The notes under the pieces were generated by a model that was not told where the DNA came from, did not search any database, and saw nothing but the letters and a program-made list of their open reading frames with translations. This document shows, piece by piece, positions 23,530 through 33,754 of a DNA stretch of 64,000 nucleotides; the first letter of the stretch is position 1, and each line of letters starts with the position of its first letter. The position numbers and the translations under genes are program-made. This DNA is from Myotis daubentonii (taxonomy: Eukaryota; Chordata; Mammalia; Chiroptera; Vespertilionidae), in the NCBI RefSeq assembly GCF_963259705.1, contig NC_081844.1, forward strand, positions 104,682,671 to 104,746,670, given 5' to 3'.

Positions 23530-23715
23530 GGGTTTGCCTGCTGGATCTCTGACTTTGGATACTTCTCACCTAACCTGACCTATGGGTGGTTTCCTTAAAT
23601 GCCCAATGGAGATACTGCAAAGTGGGTCTCCCAGGGCTGCGAGAATGAGGTGAGAGAGCACGTGCTTGTCTGTGTGGCACATAGTAAATGTTCTATAAGA
23701 TGCTGGTGATAGCAA
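23530..23715 (+). repeat. MIR fragment (plus strand)
   Basis: 'gctgcgagaatgaggtgagagagcacg' and 'gtgtggcacatagtaaatgttctataag' fit the MIR 3' part. The 5' part is weak. Confidence 0.65.
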
Positions 23716-23719
23716 TAAT

Positions 23720-23860
23720 GATAACAATAACATGTGTTGAGTGCTTATTATGTGGCAGACCCTGTTCTAAGCACTTTAAATAGATATCACCTCATGTAAT
23801 GCCCACAGCAACCCTAGAGGTAGATACTGTAATGGTCTTAATTTTGTGGGTGAAAAAGAA
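23720..23860 (-). repeat. MIR fragment (minus strand)
   Basis: 'gttgagtgcttattatgtggcagaccctgttctaagcactttaaat' and 'cctcatgtaatgcccacagcaaccctagaggtaga' are reverse-complement MIR, lying head to head with the plus-strand MIR beside it. Confidence 0.88.
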
Positions 23861-24327
23861 GTACTTCTTATTCTTTTTCTTCTTCCGCACTCTCTTGCAT
23901 GTGTCTCCTTTATGTAACATGCTGCCCAGCAGTCGCGCTCTACTGATGGTTCTCTGTTCAAGGTCAAGACTCTGATGTGCCTCCTGATCCCCGCACCTGT
24001 GGGGCCGGGACCCAGCCGGCATCAGGTGCCTGCCACTCTGCTCTTGGCAGGGCCGTCTCTTACTTTTTACCCCAAACTTATATGTTCACATTCGCCCGGG
24101 AATATTTCTAACTGTTCTCCAGAGCTCTGGGACTGCTGTGGGTGGGGAGAGGGGCGAGCAGGTGGGTCCCAGGCTCCCCATCCATCCACTGGAGCAGCAC
24201 CTGTTCCACTGTTCTCTGTATTAGCATTCCACTGAGTTTTAAAAAGGGATCTGCTACTTTAAGGAAAAAAGTAAAGGGGGCTCTGGAAAGTGGACGGGCC
24301 TGGACTGAGTGCCAGCTACGTGCCGGA
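23861..24327. other. Single-copy intronic sequence
   Basis: Nothing assignable. The short frames on both strands are uninformative. Confidence 0.4.
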
Positions 24328-24545
24328 CCCTACCAGTGATTCTCACCTGGGGCAGCTTGGCCACCAGGGACATTTAGCAATGTCTGGAGACATTTTTGAT
24401 TTCCACCACTTGGGGGTTCCTACTGGCATCTCAAGGGGAGAGGCCAGGGAGGCTGACCCCATGGTGCACAAGGCAACCCCCACCCCCCAACAAAGGATCA
24501 TCTGCCCCAAAGTGTCAGTAGCCTCAAGGTTGAGGAACCTGCTCA
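24328..24545 (+). mobile_element. hAT-Charlie-type MITE (MER3-like), near full length
   Basis: Opens 'accagtgattctcacctggggc' and closes 'tcaaggttgaggaacctg', with inverted-repeat character at the ends. Internal 'gacatttagcaatgtctggagacatttttgat' and 'aaaggatcatctgccccaaagtgtcagtag' are diagnostic of a common eutherian MITE that I recall as MER3. Confidence 0.78.
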
Positions 24546-24559
24546 TCTGTCTCAGGCTT

Positions 24560-25050
24560 TCAGAGGGGAGCTAAGCAACAGAGAGCCTGCCCTTGTGGAG
24601 TGGGGCTCGTGGGTGGGCAAGCATTAACCAGCTCCCCCATAACTGAGGCTTTCTTCACAAACTAAAGGCGTGCTCTGAAGGGAAAGCATGCGGTGCGAGG
24701 AGAGGTGAAAAGGAGCCCTTGTCTGGGAGGTCCACAGGCTGAGGTTCTAGGCCCAGGTCACTGCAGGTGCAAAGGTCCCGTGGGGCGAAAGTGAGCGGCT
24801 ATTTGAAGACCCGAGGGCTGGGCAGGTGATGGGTGACAAGGGCAAGAGCCAGACCAGGCAAAGCCGTCGGCCCTCTTCAGCGTCCTGGACTTGGTCCTAA
24901 GAGCTGTGGGTACCACTGAGGAGTTTGCAGCTGGGCACCACGTGATTCCATCTGGGTTGGAAAAGAGGACTCTGACTGTTGTGTGTAAGAATAGACTGGA
25001 GGGGTCAAGAGTGGCCACAGGACACAGCAGGCCTTGGTACCAAGAATATT
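24560..25050 (-). mobile_element. L2 LINE internal 3' region (minus strand)
   Basis: Follows the L2 antisense pattern: 'aggttctaggcccaggtcactgcaggtgcaaaggtcccgtggggc', 'agccagaccaggcaaagcc', 'gcgtcctggacttggtcctaagagctgtgggtaccactgaggagtttgcagctgggcaccacgtgattc', 'aaaagaggactctgactgttgtgtg'. Confidence 0.75.
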
Positions 25051-26252
25051 CTCCCAGTGGAGGGCTGGGACTGGGCAGGCCCCTCCGGGATCCAGCCCAC
25101 CGCGCCAGGGCCACCTTTCCAGCGTGTGCTGATAAGCAAGTCGCCGTGCAATAGAAGCTCTGCCACCCATAAATGTCAAGCCTTATTCTTCCCTGCAATT
25201 AAAAACATGCACCATTCACAAATAAAAGCCCCCCATCTCATTTAGGCTCCGCATCTGTGCTACAGCGCACAGTAACAATTCCGCCGCCTCCGGGAGCGCG
25301 AGTGGAGGAAGTTCAGCATCGGAGGATGTGGGGCCTGCCTCTCATTTCTTAGTTCTTTATTGACCTTTCCAAGGTGTCAGAAAGCAGATTCTCTCATTAA
25401 GACGCTGACACCTGAGAAAGTCTGTGGTATGTCTTATTTACGGCGGCGTGTGTACGGTGCTGGAGAAAGGAGCTACAGGATCGGCTGTGCAGGCGAGGGA
25501 AGTATTCTTCTCCTTGGTCCCGCTCCCTTCCCAGTGACTTCTGTCCACTCTGGACCACGGGAGAGTATCCCTGCCTCTCCCAGGGTCTCATTAACGTGGA
25601 GGGAGACCGGGAGGAGGGGAAAACCTAAAGGCACAGGAAGCACGGGCCTGCGGAGCTGGCACAATTCATCTCAGATTAGCAACAGTTCGCTCACTCCACG
25701 AGCTACACAGATGTTCATGTGGGATGTCTGGAGGTATTGAGAAATTATCATAAATTTGAACTCATTTGCAAGCATCTATTTCCATATTTCACAGAAAACT
25801 ATAATCTTTCCTCCCAAGTTCCCTTTCTGGTGAGGGGGAGGAAATACTCACCAAGATGGCACCGGTTCCACCGGCTGCGGCACTTAGGCACTGAGGATGC
25901 AAGGCGGGCAGCGTCTGCCCTTGGCAATGTAAGGAATCCCGGGAAACAGAGGGCATCGCCCCTGCCCTCTGCACCAGGAGTGCCACATGGGCTCAGGTTT
26001 CAGTTAAACTACCAGCCAGCCTCATGGGAGGTCACCATCTCTGCTGTTCTGAGGTCCTCATGCCCACCCCCCACCACCACCACCCTACCCCCTCTCCTGC
26101 CATCCTGACCACTGTGGGGTGCTCTCTCTGAACACAGGTTTGCTTGCTCAGCTGGAGCACGGGATAAGAGCACTTCCTTCACAGTATTATAGAATTAAAT
26201 GAGACACTGGCCAATGTCTGGCCAATCGTAGAAATACAACAAAGGTTGATAC
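25051..26252. other. Single-copy sequence with a small GC-rich patch
   Basis: 25255-25330 contains several CpGs ('ccgccgcctccgggagcgcgag') but is too short for an island. (CCA)n-like runs lie at 26068-26092, and a weak MIR-like piece at 26150-26250. Frames of about 126-129 codons at 25360-26108 have no domain. Confidence 0.35.
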
Positions 26253-26285
26253 CAATAGCCCAGTGGTTGATGCCAATAGCCCAGC
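26244..26285. repeat. 21-bp tandem duplication at the left end of the SPIN element
   Basis: GGTTGATACCAATAGCCCAG T (26244-26264) is repeated as GGTTGATGCCAATAGCCCAG C (26265-26285). The repeat unit spans the element/host junction and appears to have replaced the inner part of the left terminal repeat. Confidence 0.85.
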
Positions 26286-26497
26286 CCTCCTAATGCCATG
26301 ACACTTTAGTACAGTTCCTCACGTTGTGGTGACCCCCACTTTCATTATTACAAATTGAACATAAAGCATAGTGATTAATCACAAAAACAATATGTAATTA
26401 TATATGTGTTTTCCCATGGTCTTAGGCGACCCCTGTGAAAGGTCATTCGACCCCCAAAGGGGTCGCGACCCACAGGTTAAGAACCACTGCAGTAGCC
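26253..26497 (+). mobile_element. SPIN-type hAT transposon, non-autonomous, with 8-bp target duplication
   Basis: The right end reads GGGGTCGCGACCCACAGGTTAAGAACCACTG (split here as GGGGTCGCGACCC / ACAGGTTAAGAACCACTG), the known SPACE INVADERS (SPIN) terminus. Before it come 'atggtcttaggcgacccctgtgaaagg' and, on the left, 'taatgcc…cagttcctcacgttgtggtgacccc', both SPIN hallmarks. Flanks CAATAGCC (26253-26260) and CAGTAGCC (26490-26497) match at 7 of 8 bases. No transposase is present. SPIN elements are documented as horizontally transferred among distant tetrapods, including Myotis bats. Confidence 0.9.
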
Positions 26498-27144
26498 AAA
26501 AATGAGGACTAAGTATAGGACTCTTCCAGGTGGGCCCATGAGCCTGAGAGGCTGTGGGCTTTGATAATGCCCCCTGCAGCCCCTCTGTCCCGTGGAAGGG
26601 AGGGTAGCTGAGTTTTCCCCACCCCCAGATCAAATATCCCTGCTTAGTAAGGCGACCTAGGAAGCTGCGTTTCAGCTTTGGCAAAGGCATTAGGGATGTG
26701 ACTTAGATGAATGGATGTTAAAATATTTATTGGTCCATTCTCTTTGGGGAACCCCATGATTTCTGGATTAGGTTTCTCCTCGGGGACAAGCAGCAGCCCT
26801 TAGTAGGGTTGGTCCCGCCCTCAGATCCAGTGGACAAAGCAACACCAACATCCCAAACGTGTGGTCTGTGGGTCAAACTCCCCACGTGGACATAATTTAT
26901 TGCTCCAAACACCTTTTTTAAAAAATGTGAGGTAGTTGCTAACCTTTAATTGTACGAGTTTTCTCATGAAAAGACAACTTCATGACTTATTTTCAGAAAA
27001 GGGAGGGCCTGGAAACACAGGGCCCACAGTTCCGCACAGTGCGACTCAGCGCTGAGCAGTAGCAGCTGCTCCCAGAAGACCCGGCATGACCCTCAGATCC
27101 TAGTTCACCTATGATATTAACTCACCTGCGTGGCCCCAGGTGGG
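26498..27144. other. Single-copy intronic sequence
   Basis: No repeat recognised. 26700-26910 is moderately AT-rich. Confidence 0.35.
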
Positions 27145-27312
27145 GTGCTGGAACCCACAGATCCGCATCCCCTGGGAGCTTGATAGACATGCACACAGTA
27201 CCTGGTACCACGGGGAACTCCAGAACCTAACCTTGGGGTGGGGCCCAGGCTCTGACTTCAGCGCCCCCTACTGGTGCCTGCGGTGCTGGTCCTGTTGGAG
27301 AACCCCTGCCCT
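27145..27312 (+). mobile_element. MER5A-like hAT MITE
   Basis: 'acccacagatccgcatcccctgggagcttgatagacatgcac', 'ggggtggggcccaggctctgac', 'ggtgcctgcggtgctggtcctgttggagaacccctg' follow MER5A-type order to the terminal repeat. Confidence 0.65.
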
Positions 27313-27319
27313 GGGGCAG

Positions 27320-27490
27320 TGCTTGGAAATGAGGGGAACTGGTTTTACTGTCATCTGTGCCACTGGCTGTGAAAACGTAGAAACTCACTTTGCTTTGGGG
27401 GCCTTGTTTACCTTCTCTGTGAAGCAAGAGGGTTGGGGCTAATTGGTTTCTAAGGGCCTTCTGGCCTCAGCACAATGTGATTCTACATTC
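27320..27490 (+). repeat. MIR-family fragment (plus strand)
   Basis: 'gtttaccttctctgtgaagcaagagggttggggctaattggtttctaagggccttctggcctc…gtgattctac' matches the MIR-type 3' part with the '…aaggtcccttccagctct' motif. Confidence 0.6.
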
Positions 27491-27499
27491 CTCAGGTCT

Positions 27500-27644
27500 G
27501 TGAACTAAGAGTGAACATTCATAAAGTGCTCACCATGTGCCAGGACTAGGCTAAGCATTTACCTGGGTGATGTCCTTTAGCCCTGACTGCTGCGGTGGTC
27601 CCTATGTTACACAGAGGCCAAAGTGAGGCACAAAGAGGTGAGAT
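27500..27644 (-). repeat. MIR (minus strand), left part, split by a later insertion
   Basis: 'cataaagtgctcaccatgtgccaggactaggctaagcattta' and 'acacagaggccaaagtgaggcacaaagaggtgagat' are reverse-complement MIR. The sequence resumes after 27983. Confidence 0.88.
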
Positions 27645-27717
27645 AAAGTATATACTGTACACTTGAAACTAATACAAAATAATATTGAATGTAAGCTGTA
27701 ATTAAAAAACAAAATGA
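27645..27717 (+). mobile_element. Short 5'-truncated L1 3' end (plus strand)
   Basis: 'tatactgtacacttgaaactaatacaaaataatattgaatgtaagctgtaatt' plus an A-rich tail is the L1 3' terminus. Together with the adjoining Ves it is enclosed by one 13-bp duplication, AAAGAGGTGAGAT (27632-27644 and 27983-27995). Confidence 0.8.
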
Positions 27718-27982
27718 GCCCTAGCTGGTTTTGCTCAGTGGATAGAGTGTCGGCCTGTGGACCAAATGGTCCAGGTTTGATTCTAATCAAGGGTATGTAC
27801 CTCTGTTGTAGGCTCAGTCCCTGGGCATGGTCAGGGCACGTGTGAAAGGCAACCAATTGATGTGTCTCTTACATCGATGTTGCTCTCTCTGTCTCTCCCC
27901 ATCCTTCCACTCTCTTTAAAAATCAATGGAAAAATATTATCAGGTGAGGATTAAAAAAAAAGAAAAATTTTAAAAAATATTA
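27718..27982 (+). mobile_element. Ves SINE (plus strand) inside the L1 tail
   Basis: 'gccctagctggttttgctcagtggatagagtgtcggcctgtggacc' is a Ves head, followed by 'gcaaccaattgatgtgtctc' (the older subfamily motif), a CT-rich body and 'ggtgaggattaaaaaaaa'. No duplication of its own is visible apart from the shared outer one. Confidence 0.9.
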
Positions 27983-28020
27983 AAAGAGGTGAGATGCCAT
28001 GCCAGAGTGCCTTCCCCGAT
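27983..28020 (-). repeat. MIR remainder after nested insertion
   Basis: Carries the second copy of AAAGAGGTGAGAT and a few further bases of the interrupted MIR. Confidence 0.5.
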
Positions 28021-28304
28021 TTGAAATAGCCTACAGGCCAGGAGCCCTTGACTCCCTGTGGCCCCTCCGGTGGTCTGCCGCGTGGGGCAGTGTCTGAAAG
28101 GCAATGGCAGCGTCGTGGCTGGCACTCAGAGCCGAGCTGGCTGGCTCTCCGTTGCAGTCAGAGGCACGTTCTGCCGAGCAAGGAGGATGATCAAAAATAG
28201 AACGTGGCAGCAGTGTCTGTCCCCTGCCCCAGTTACAAGGAGCCGGCAGTGCCACTCGGAGTGATACTGGAGGGAGCAGAGCGGTGTGGAGGGAGGGAGA
28301 GCAA
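28021..28304. other. Single-copy intronic sequence
   Basis: CpG content slightly raised ('ctgccgcgtggggcag', 'ggcagcgtcgtggc'). No element identified. Confidence 0.35.
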
Positions 28305-28530
28305 ACCACCCTGTGTAGTGAGCACAGCCAGGCTTTGGAGTCCCCCATCCCTCAGCGGAATCCCAGTGCCATCCCTTGCAAAGTGTGACCTTGGGAGAGC
28401 ATTTTGCCACCTGGAGCCTCAGGTTCCTTGTCTGTGAAATGGGGTGACGATGCCCACTTCACCATGGGGGTGGGGGTGAGGATTGAATGAGCAAGCAGGT
28501 GTATACAAAGCCCTGGCGGCTATCATCACC
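28305..28530 (+). repeat. MIR SINE (plus strand)
   Basis: 'gtgtgaccttgggagagcattttgccacctggagcctcaggttccttgtctgtgaaatggggtgacgatg' and 'gtgaggattgaatgagc' are unmistakable MIR landmarks. Confidence 0.92.
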
Positions 28531-28924
28531 ACTAGCTTCCTTGCCCTCTCCGAGCAGCTCGGGGAGGGAACACCTTGTGGTGTTGGCAGTGATGATGGAG
28601 GAGCTGAGCAACCTGAGGCAGGGAGAAGCTGCTCTCCTTAATCAGCCCGGTGGGCTCCATCCGCCTGGAACGCTTCATTTCCCGGATGCCTCGTCTCGTC
28701 GCCTTGTCCCTATCTGCCAAATGTTCTTTTGTTGTTGTTCCTTTAAGAACTTCTCTCTGGGGTCTGTCTGCCTTGAGAATAAATGGTTGGCAAATGACAA
28801 GGAGGACTTAGATTCTTATGACAACTTCAGAGTTATTTTCTTGACATACCCAGGACATGGAGAGCCTCCATTTCCAGATTAGGGGACACAGCATGGTTCC
28901 CTTCTCTTCCTCCTGATCCAGGAA
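28531..28924. other. Single-copy intronic sequence
   Basis: The 131-codon plus frame starting at 28487 runs out of the MIR into this region and is not supported as coding. Confidence 0.35.
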
Positions 28925-29100
28925 GAACCCTTTGGCTCAGTTCAAAGAGTGTGGATTGAAACCATACAGCCCCTGGCACTCCCCTTCACTAGCTGTGTGG
29001 CCTTGGGAAAGTCACTTCCCCTCTCTCGGACTGTGTTATCATCCACACAATGGGTCAGTAATGTCCTACCAGGTGCATAATGAGTGATAGTTCCCTTCCC
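28925..29100 (+). repeat. MIR SINE (plus strand)
   Basis: 'ttcactagctgtgtggccttgggaaagtcacttcccctctctcgga' followed by 'atccacacaatgggtcagtaatg' matches MIR. Confidence 0.9.
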
Positions 29101-29194
29101 TCCTTCAATTGTGCAGAAAGACCAGGAGGTTAGAGCAGATAGCATCTGAATTCTTTGGGTCTTGGAGTGAAAAATCAGTAAGAGTAAACTCAAC

Positions 29195-29335
29195 TGCAAT
29201 GATAATAATCAGTACTATTAACTGAGCAGTTACTCGGAGCCCAGCACAGAGTTTCAAAGGGGAGACGGCGAGGCTCAGAAAAGTGCAGTAGGTTGCCCAA
29301 GGCCCTCAGTAAACAACTGACTGCGCTGTGTTGCA
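29195..29335 (-). repeat. MIR fragment (minus strand)
   Basis: 'actattaactgagcagttactcggagcccagcacag' and 'ggcgaggctcagaaaagtgcagtaggttgcccaagg' are reverse-complement MIR with an internal deletion. Confidence 0.8.
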
Positions 29336-30297
29336 GGTTTGCAGCAGCCTTTCCACATGTGCACTGAGAAGGAATAGAAAGGGTACTGGGTGTGCTCCTC
29401 CCACATGAAAATCACTGCTTCTTCCAGCCTGCAGAATACTTCTCTCTGGAAGTATTAGCCCCCGAGCCTTTTCTCCAGCAGCCAGTACCTCTGGGTTTTG
29501 CTTATTATTTTGATTTGTCCATGGCCTCAGTCCTTTGTGCAGCCTGTGTTTTTTGTTGTTGTTTTTTTTTTCTTTCTTGGCTTTGGTCCCTAAGACTTGT
29601 CCTTATTTGTATAAGAGGCTCCCAGAATATTGATGAGGTTCTTTTCCAGAAAAGCGAACATCCCCACTATTGCCAGCTCTAGGCAGCCACGCAGGCCAGG
29701 CCAGGCAGGCTCCAGCCTGGTGCAACACTCCAATGCACACCCCTCCTCCCTGCTGCCCACCATCTATTAGCAAACCCTCAGCTGAGTGAGGCTCTTGGAG
29801 CCAAAGTCGCATTTCCTCAAGAGGACCCGGATCATTCCGCAAGCAATCTCAGCAGCAGTGCATGCGAGGAAGGCCTAATTTAACAGTCTTCCTGACATTG
29901 AGGGAGAGAGGGACCCAAGCTCTGGTCCCTTGAAGAGTAGAGCAGGCCTCCAGCTGCACATGACCAATCTGGAAGGCAGCAGTCGGGGGAGTGGCCCAGC
30001 CCCCCATCAGCCCAGCCTGGTGCCTCTGAGGCCGCTCTTGAAGGGTGAGGGGTGTGAGCTCCTCTAACCAGGTGATTGAGGGTGGTTAGTCCAGGAAATC
30101 CTAGCAAGCTCTCCCAGGAGCGACCTTTAGGCTTTACCAAAGGGGATGGTTAGCTGGTTTTCAGATTTAAAGAAAGGGAAGGAGAGGTGGAAATAGGCCT
30201 TTGCCACAACTCCTGGGTCGGGCATCAGGTGAGCAGGATCCCAGAAAAACACTGCAAAGAGTCAGATGCTTCAACTTCTTTTCTCTCCTGGAGACAT
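29336..30297. other. Single-copy intronic sequence
   Basis: Includes a T-rich run at 29546-29575. Frames on both strands of up to 96 codons are unsupported. Confidence 0.35.
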
Positions 30298-30775
30298 AGT
30301 CATTCATTCATTCATTCATTATTTACCCATTTACCCATTCATTCGCTTCTTCATTCCTCAAATCTACTGAGGACTCACTATGCATCAGATACTGTTTCAA
30401 GGAATGAGACAGGCTGGCTTTAGCTCATGGAGTGATGTTCCAGTGGGGTGGGAGGGACGACAGATGAGCAAATCAAACAGGAAAATTAATTTTATGTAGT
30501 AATAAGAGCTCTGAAAAGACATACAAAAGGGACTTGTGGTGGAGAAGGTCACGGTTGAGGGAGGCCAATTGAGACTGAGTGGGCAGCAAAGACCTTGCTA
30601 TGGAGAGCGCCTTTAGGCTGGGACCTGCATGCTGAGATGGAGCCAAGTGTGACAAGATGGGTGGGGGGTGGGGGGAGCTCCAAGCAGAGAGAACAGCATG
30701 GGAAGGAGTTCTGTCATGTTGGAGGGACAGAACAAAGGCCAGAGGGGCTGCAGAGGAGCATTGGGTGCTCTCACA
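30298..30775 (-). mobile_element. L2 LINE 3' region (minus strand)
   Basis: (CATT)n near 30300-30320, then 'ctactgaggactcactatgcatcagatactgtttcaaggaatg', 'ggacgacagatgagcaaatcaaacagg' and 'gggggagctccaagcagagagaacagcatgggaaggag' follow antisense L2. Confidence 0.82.
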
Positions 30776-30777
30776 AT

Positions 30778-30975
30778 GGAGAGCATTTACGATGTTCTTG
30801 GCACAGTTCCACATCTTATCTGCACCATCCAGTCAATCCTCACCCAGCTCAGCCAGTCCCTGTCACTGTTCCCACTTAGAACTGCAGCAGCTGAGGTCCA
30901 GAAAGCTCACCCAACCTCCAGGGGTGTACACCACAGGAGTGATAGAGCGCAATCTGAACCAGGAACCCATACTTC
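30778..30975 (-). repeat. MIR (minus strand)
   Basis: 'gagcatttacgatgttcttggcacagttccac', 'gaactgcagcagctgaggtccagaaagctcacccaacc' follow reverse-complement MIR order. Confidence 0.72.
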
Positions 30976-31149
30976 CTGAAGTTCCTGTGAGCCCACTTGA
31001 ATTAACCAACTGAGCCAAGACTAGGAAGAGAAGATGAATCTTGGAATAGGACCGACACCTTCCAAGGGGAATGAGGAAGGGACTGGCTTTCACCGACAGT
31101 GCCCAGGCTGAGGGCCAAGCCCCGGACTACCCGCTCTCTCACCCTTTTT

Positions 31150-31290
31150 CCTCCCCATGGGCCCCCAGGGCTGACTTCATCAGCCCTCTTTACAGATGTG
31201 AAAGCAGCACCCAGAGAGCTGATGCATCCGGCCAGGGCCGCTCACTAATCCCGGGTTGTCCTGATTAGGATTCAGGTCTATCACTACAGA
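31150..31290 (-). repeat. MIR fragment (minus strand), diverged
   Basis: 'ctctttacagatgtgaaagcagcacccagagagctgatgc' resembles the MIR core in reverse. Confidence 0.5.
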
Positions 31291-31817
31291 CAAATCTGAA
31301 CGTGAGCTTTCCCGACCCTCCACATTAAACCACCTCCTTTTTGTTTCATTATTTCTTATTCTCCCTCCTAAAAATGGATGTGAAAATCCTCAGCTGTGAT
31401 ACAACCTTGACAATGACTGCATTTGTCTGGGGAGGAGGGACCGCCGGCTATGAGCGTGCATGTATTGTTCCTCAAACCGCCTGTTATCTGGAGGAGAGGG
31501 ACAGGAGTGGGTCCCCTTGCCACGGCCCTGCTGCTGCGCTGGCAGGAGCACACGCACATCCCATAAATAAGAAATAAATGCCACCCCAAGCAGCCTTCCT
31601 TCCGAAAGGTTGTGCCTGGGGCCAGGGGTGTCCTTGCAACTGTGAAAGGCGGGGTCAGCGGTTGCCATTCTTGTTTCCCTCATCTGTACCCGCCGGGGCT
31701 GGCCCCACTCTAGGCGAGATGCAGAGTCCATCCTGTGAGGCACTGAGAGAGGAGCCAGGCCATCATTCCACACACATCCTCTTCACCTCCCAGAAAATTC
31801 CAGGTGTGAAGATCCAT
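31291..31817. other. Single-copy intronic sequence
   Basis: No element recognised. The overlapping frames on both strands (to 127 codons) have no family motif. Confidence 0.35.
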
Positions 31818-32095
31818 CTGACAGCTTTTTTATTCGTTCACTTAACAAATTGTCATGTGTCTACTGTTGCCTGGGCTCTGAGGAGACTGTGAGGAATAGT
31901 TCACATAAGGCGCCCAGTCTCACAGAGCTTACATTTTAGTAGGGAGGGTCACAATGTTTTTTTTTTTAAATAAAGAGTCAACAAATAAACATGCAAATAA
32001 ATTAATTTCAGATTGTGATAAGTGCTATCAAAAAGGTAAAATAAGATCATGCTACAGAGAGAGCCTTAGGGCAGAGGGGGACAATGATTATTTGC
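31818..32095 (-). mobile_element. L2 LINE 3' end (minus strand)
   Basis: 'tattcgttcacttaacaaattgtcatgtgtctactgttgcctgggctctgaggagactgtg', 'cagagcttacattttagtagggaggg' and 'gattgtgataagtgctatcaaaaagg' match antisense L2. Confidence 0.82.
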
Positions 32096-32125
32096 ACTTT
32101 TCTCTTTTTTTCCCCTATCCATGCA

Positions 32126-32234
32126 CCTATCATCTATCTATCTATATCTATCTATCATCTATCATCTATCTACCTATCTATCATCTATCTATCTCTATCT
32201 ATCTATCTATCTATCCATCTATCATCTATATATC

Positions 32235-32277
<43 letters not shown>

Positions 32278-32284
32278 ATCTACC
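32126..32284. repeat. (ATCT)n / GATA-type tetranucleotide array, about 160 bp
   Basis: Interrupted compound of TCTA and TCTATCA units, with the longest perfect block of about ten TCTA units at 32238-32276. The 223-codon frame through it is an Ile/Tyr/Ser artefact of the repeat and is not a gene. Confidence 0.95.
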
Positions 32285-33189
32285 TATATACACATACAGG
32301 CACACATACATTTATATACTTCCCAGGTCCTCTCTCTCCCTCCTTGCTCCCCTTCGCCCCTAGCTTACCCCTTCGTTCCACAGATAACTGTGGCTGCCTC
32401 TCAGGGCCAGCCACTCAGAGTGGTGGGTCTGTTTCCTCTGTGGGCCTGGAGCTGCCCGATGACCGCACCCGGCTATTTCATGCTGAGCACACAGTTGAGC
32501 AGAAGGCAGGCATTGCAAGCAAGTGTTTGTTATGTTACAAGATTGACAGGACATCTCACACTCGTCTTACACACACACCCAGCTGCAGAGGTGGGAGAGA
32601 ACCCCGCATGCCCTTCCTACCTTAGAGTCCCTGTGCTGCCTCGCCAAGAGGCCCATCCTCGGTGAAAATCAGAGCGTGCACAGAACGGTAGACAGCCCCA
32701 CTGTAGAGCTTCTCTGGCATCATTTTGAATGTAAACCCCAAATTCCAGGATGTGCCACCCATGCATCAGCTCCCTAAGTGATCGATTCAACTCTGGGGAC
32801 ACTTGCTGCATGCCCACTATGTGGACAACGTGATGAGGACCCACTGAGGGTACATCCTCGCCCTCCCATTGCTTTTGCTCTGGTCCTTCCAGAGATCATG
32901 ACCATGCAGATTCCAACGTGGGCAGAATTATAGCCACAGGTGCTCGGGAGACTCCACAGGGACCCCGTGGGCTGCATGAAGGGAGGGTGGGAACTATTCC
33001 TTGAAGAAGATAGCAACCAGCAGCCCAGCTTAGCTGAAGGGAAAGAGAATTCATCAATGAAGAGTGGAAAATAACTTGGAAGGGTGGCTGTAGCCTGGAA
33101 CTCCAGACTGAATTGAGACTAAATCCAGAGGCAATGATGATTGGGGGTGAGGGGTGGGGGGCGGGCAGCAGCTTTTTAACGATTGGGAC
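32285..33189. other. Single-copy intronic sequence
   Basis: A weak L2-like fragment may lie at 32790-32870 ('ttgctgcatgcccactatgtggacaacgtg'). Otherwise nothing. Confidence 0.35.
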
Positions 33190-33420
33190 AATATGGGATG
33201 GAATGCTGTGATCAGGTTAGAATTTGATTTCTTTGGGCCGTGGCTCACGGAGCAAATGACATGTTCAATGTGATCTTTAAAATAAATTACAGAGATCAAA
33301 AGGGACCCTAGAAGAGTTGCTGAGCGTACACAGAGGTGTAATGTTCCAGAGATCATGTAATTAAAGGAGCCGACGGTGCGGGCTATCACCCTGTCATTGA
33401 AGACTTCTTGATAAAAGAGC
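33190..33420. other. Repeat-free AT-leaning block, speculative regulatory candidate
   Basis: Low-repeat stretch with 'gatctttaaaataaattacagagatcaaaagg' and 'catgtaattaaaggagc'. The TCF/LEF-like GATCAAAAGG and homeodomain-like TAATTA motifs are suggestive only. Confidence 0.2.
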
Positions 33421-33754
33421 CGGTTGTCTCGTGTTTGAAGTGGGGAATGGAAACAGGCTCTTGCACATCTGTCTGTCCTCACATCAGTTAGCAAGCACCC
33501 TCCTTTCTGGATGTTTTTAAGACTGAATACTGGTTTAGATTATCCTCTGGCAGAATTCACATTTGCAAGGGGCAATGAAAGTCACCAGGGAGGAGGGACT
33601 GGCCTGTTGGGGATCCCAGATACTGCTCACGAGGGATCTGCTGCTCAGGCTGGGGCCACCCTGAGCCCTACAGCCCTTCATGCAATGTGCTCAGCAGGCA
33701 GTGATGCCCTCTCGCCCTCTCTCTGCTCTAGCATCGTAAGATGAGGCAGGAGCC
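33421..33754. other. Single-copy intronic sequence
   Basis: Nothing recognised. Confidence 0.35.

Noticed and set aside
25255..25330. CpG-rich patch as a promoter CpG island
   Set aside because: Under 100 bases, no TATA or initiator context and no transcript start evidence.
32084..32665. Overlapping 193- and 223-codon frames through the TCTA array
   Set aside because: Their length comes from a stop-free tetranucleotide repeat (repeating Ser-Ile-Tyr-Leu). They occur in several phases and have no domain.
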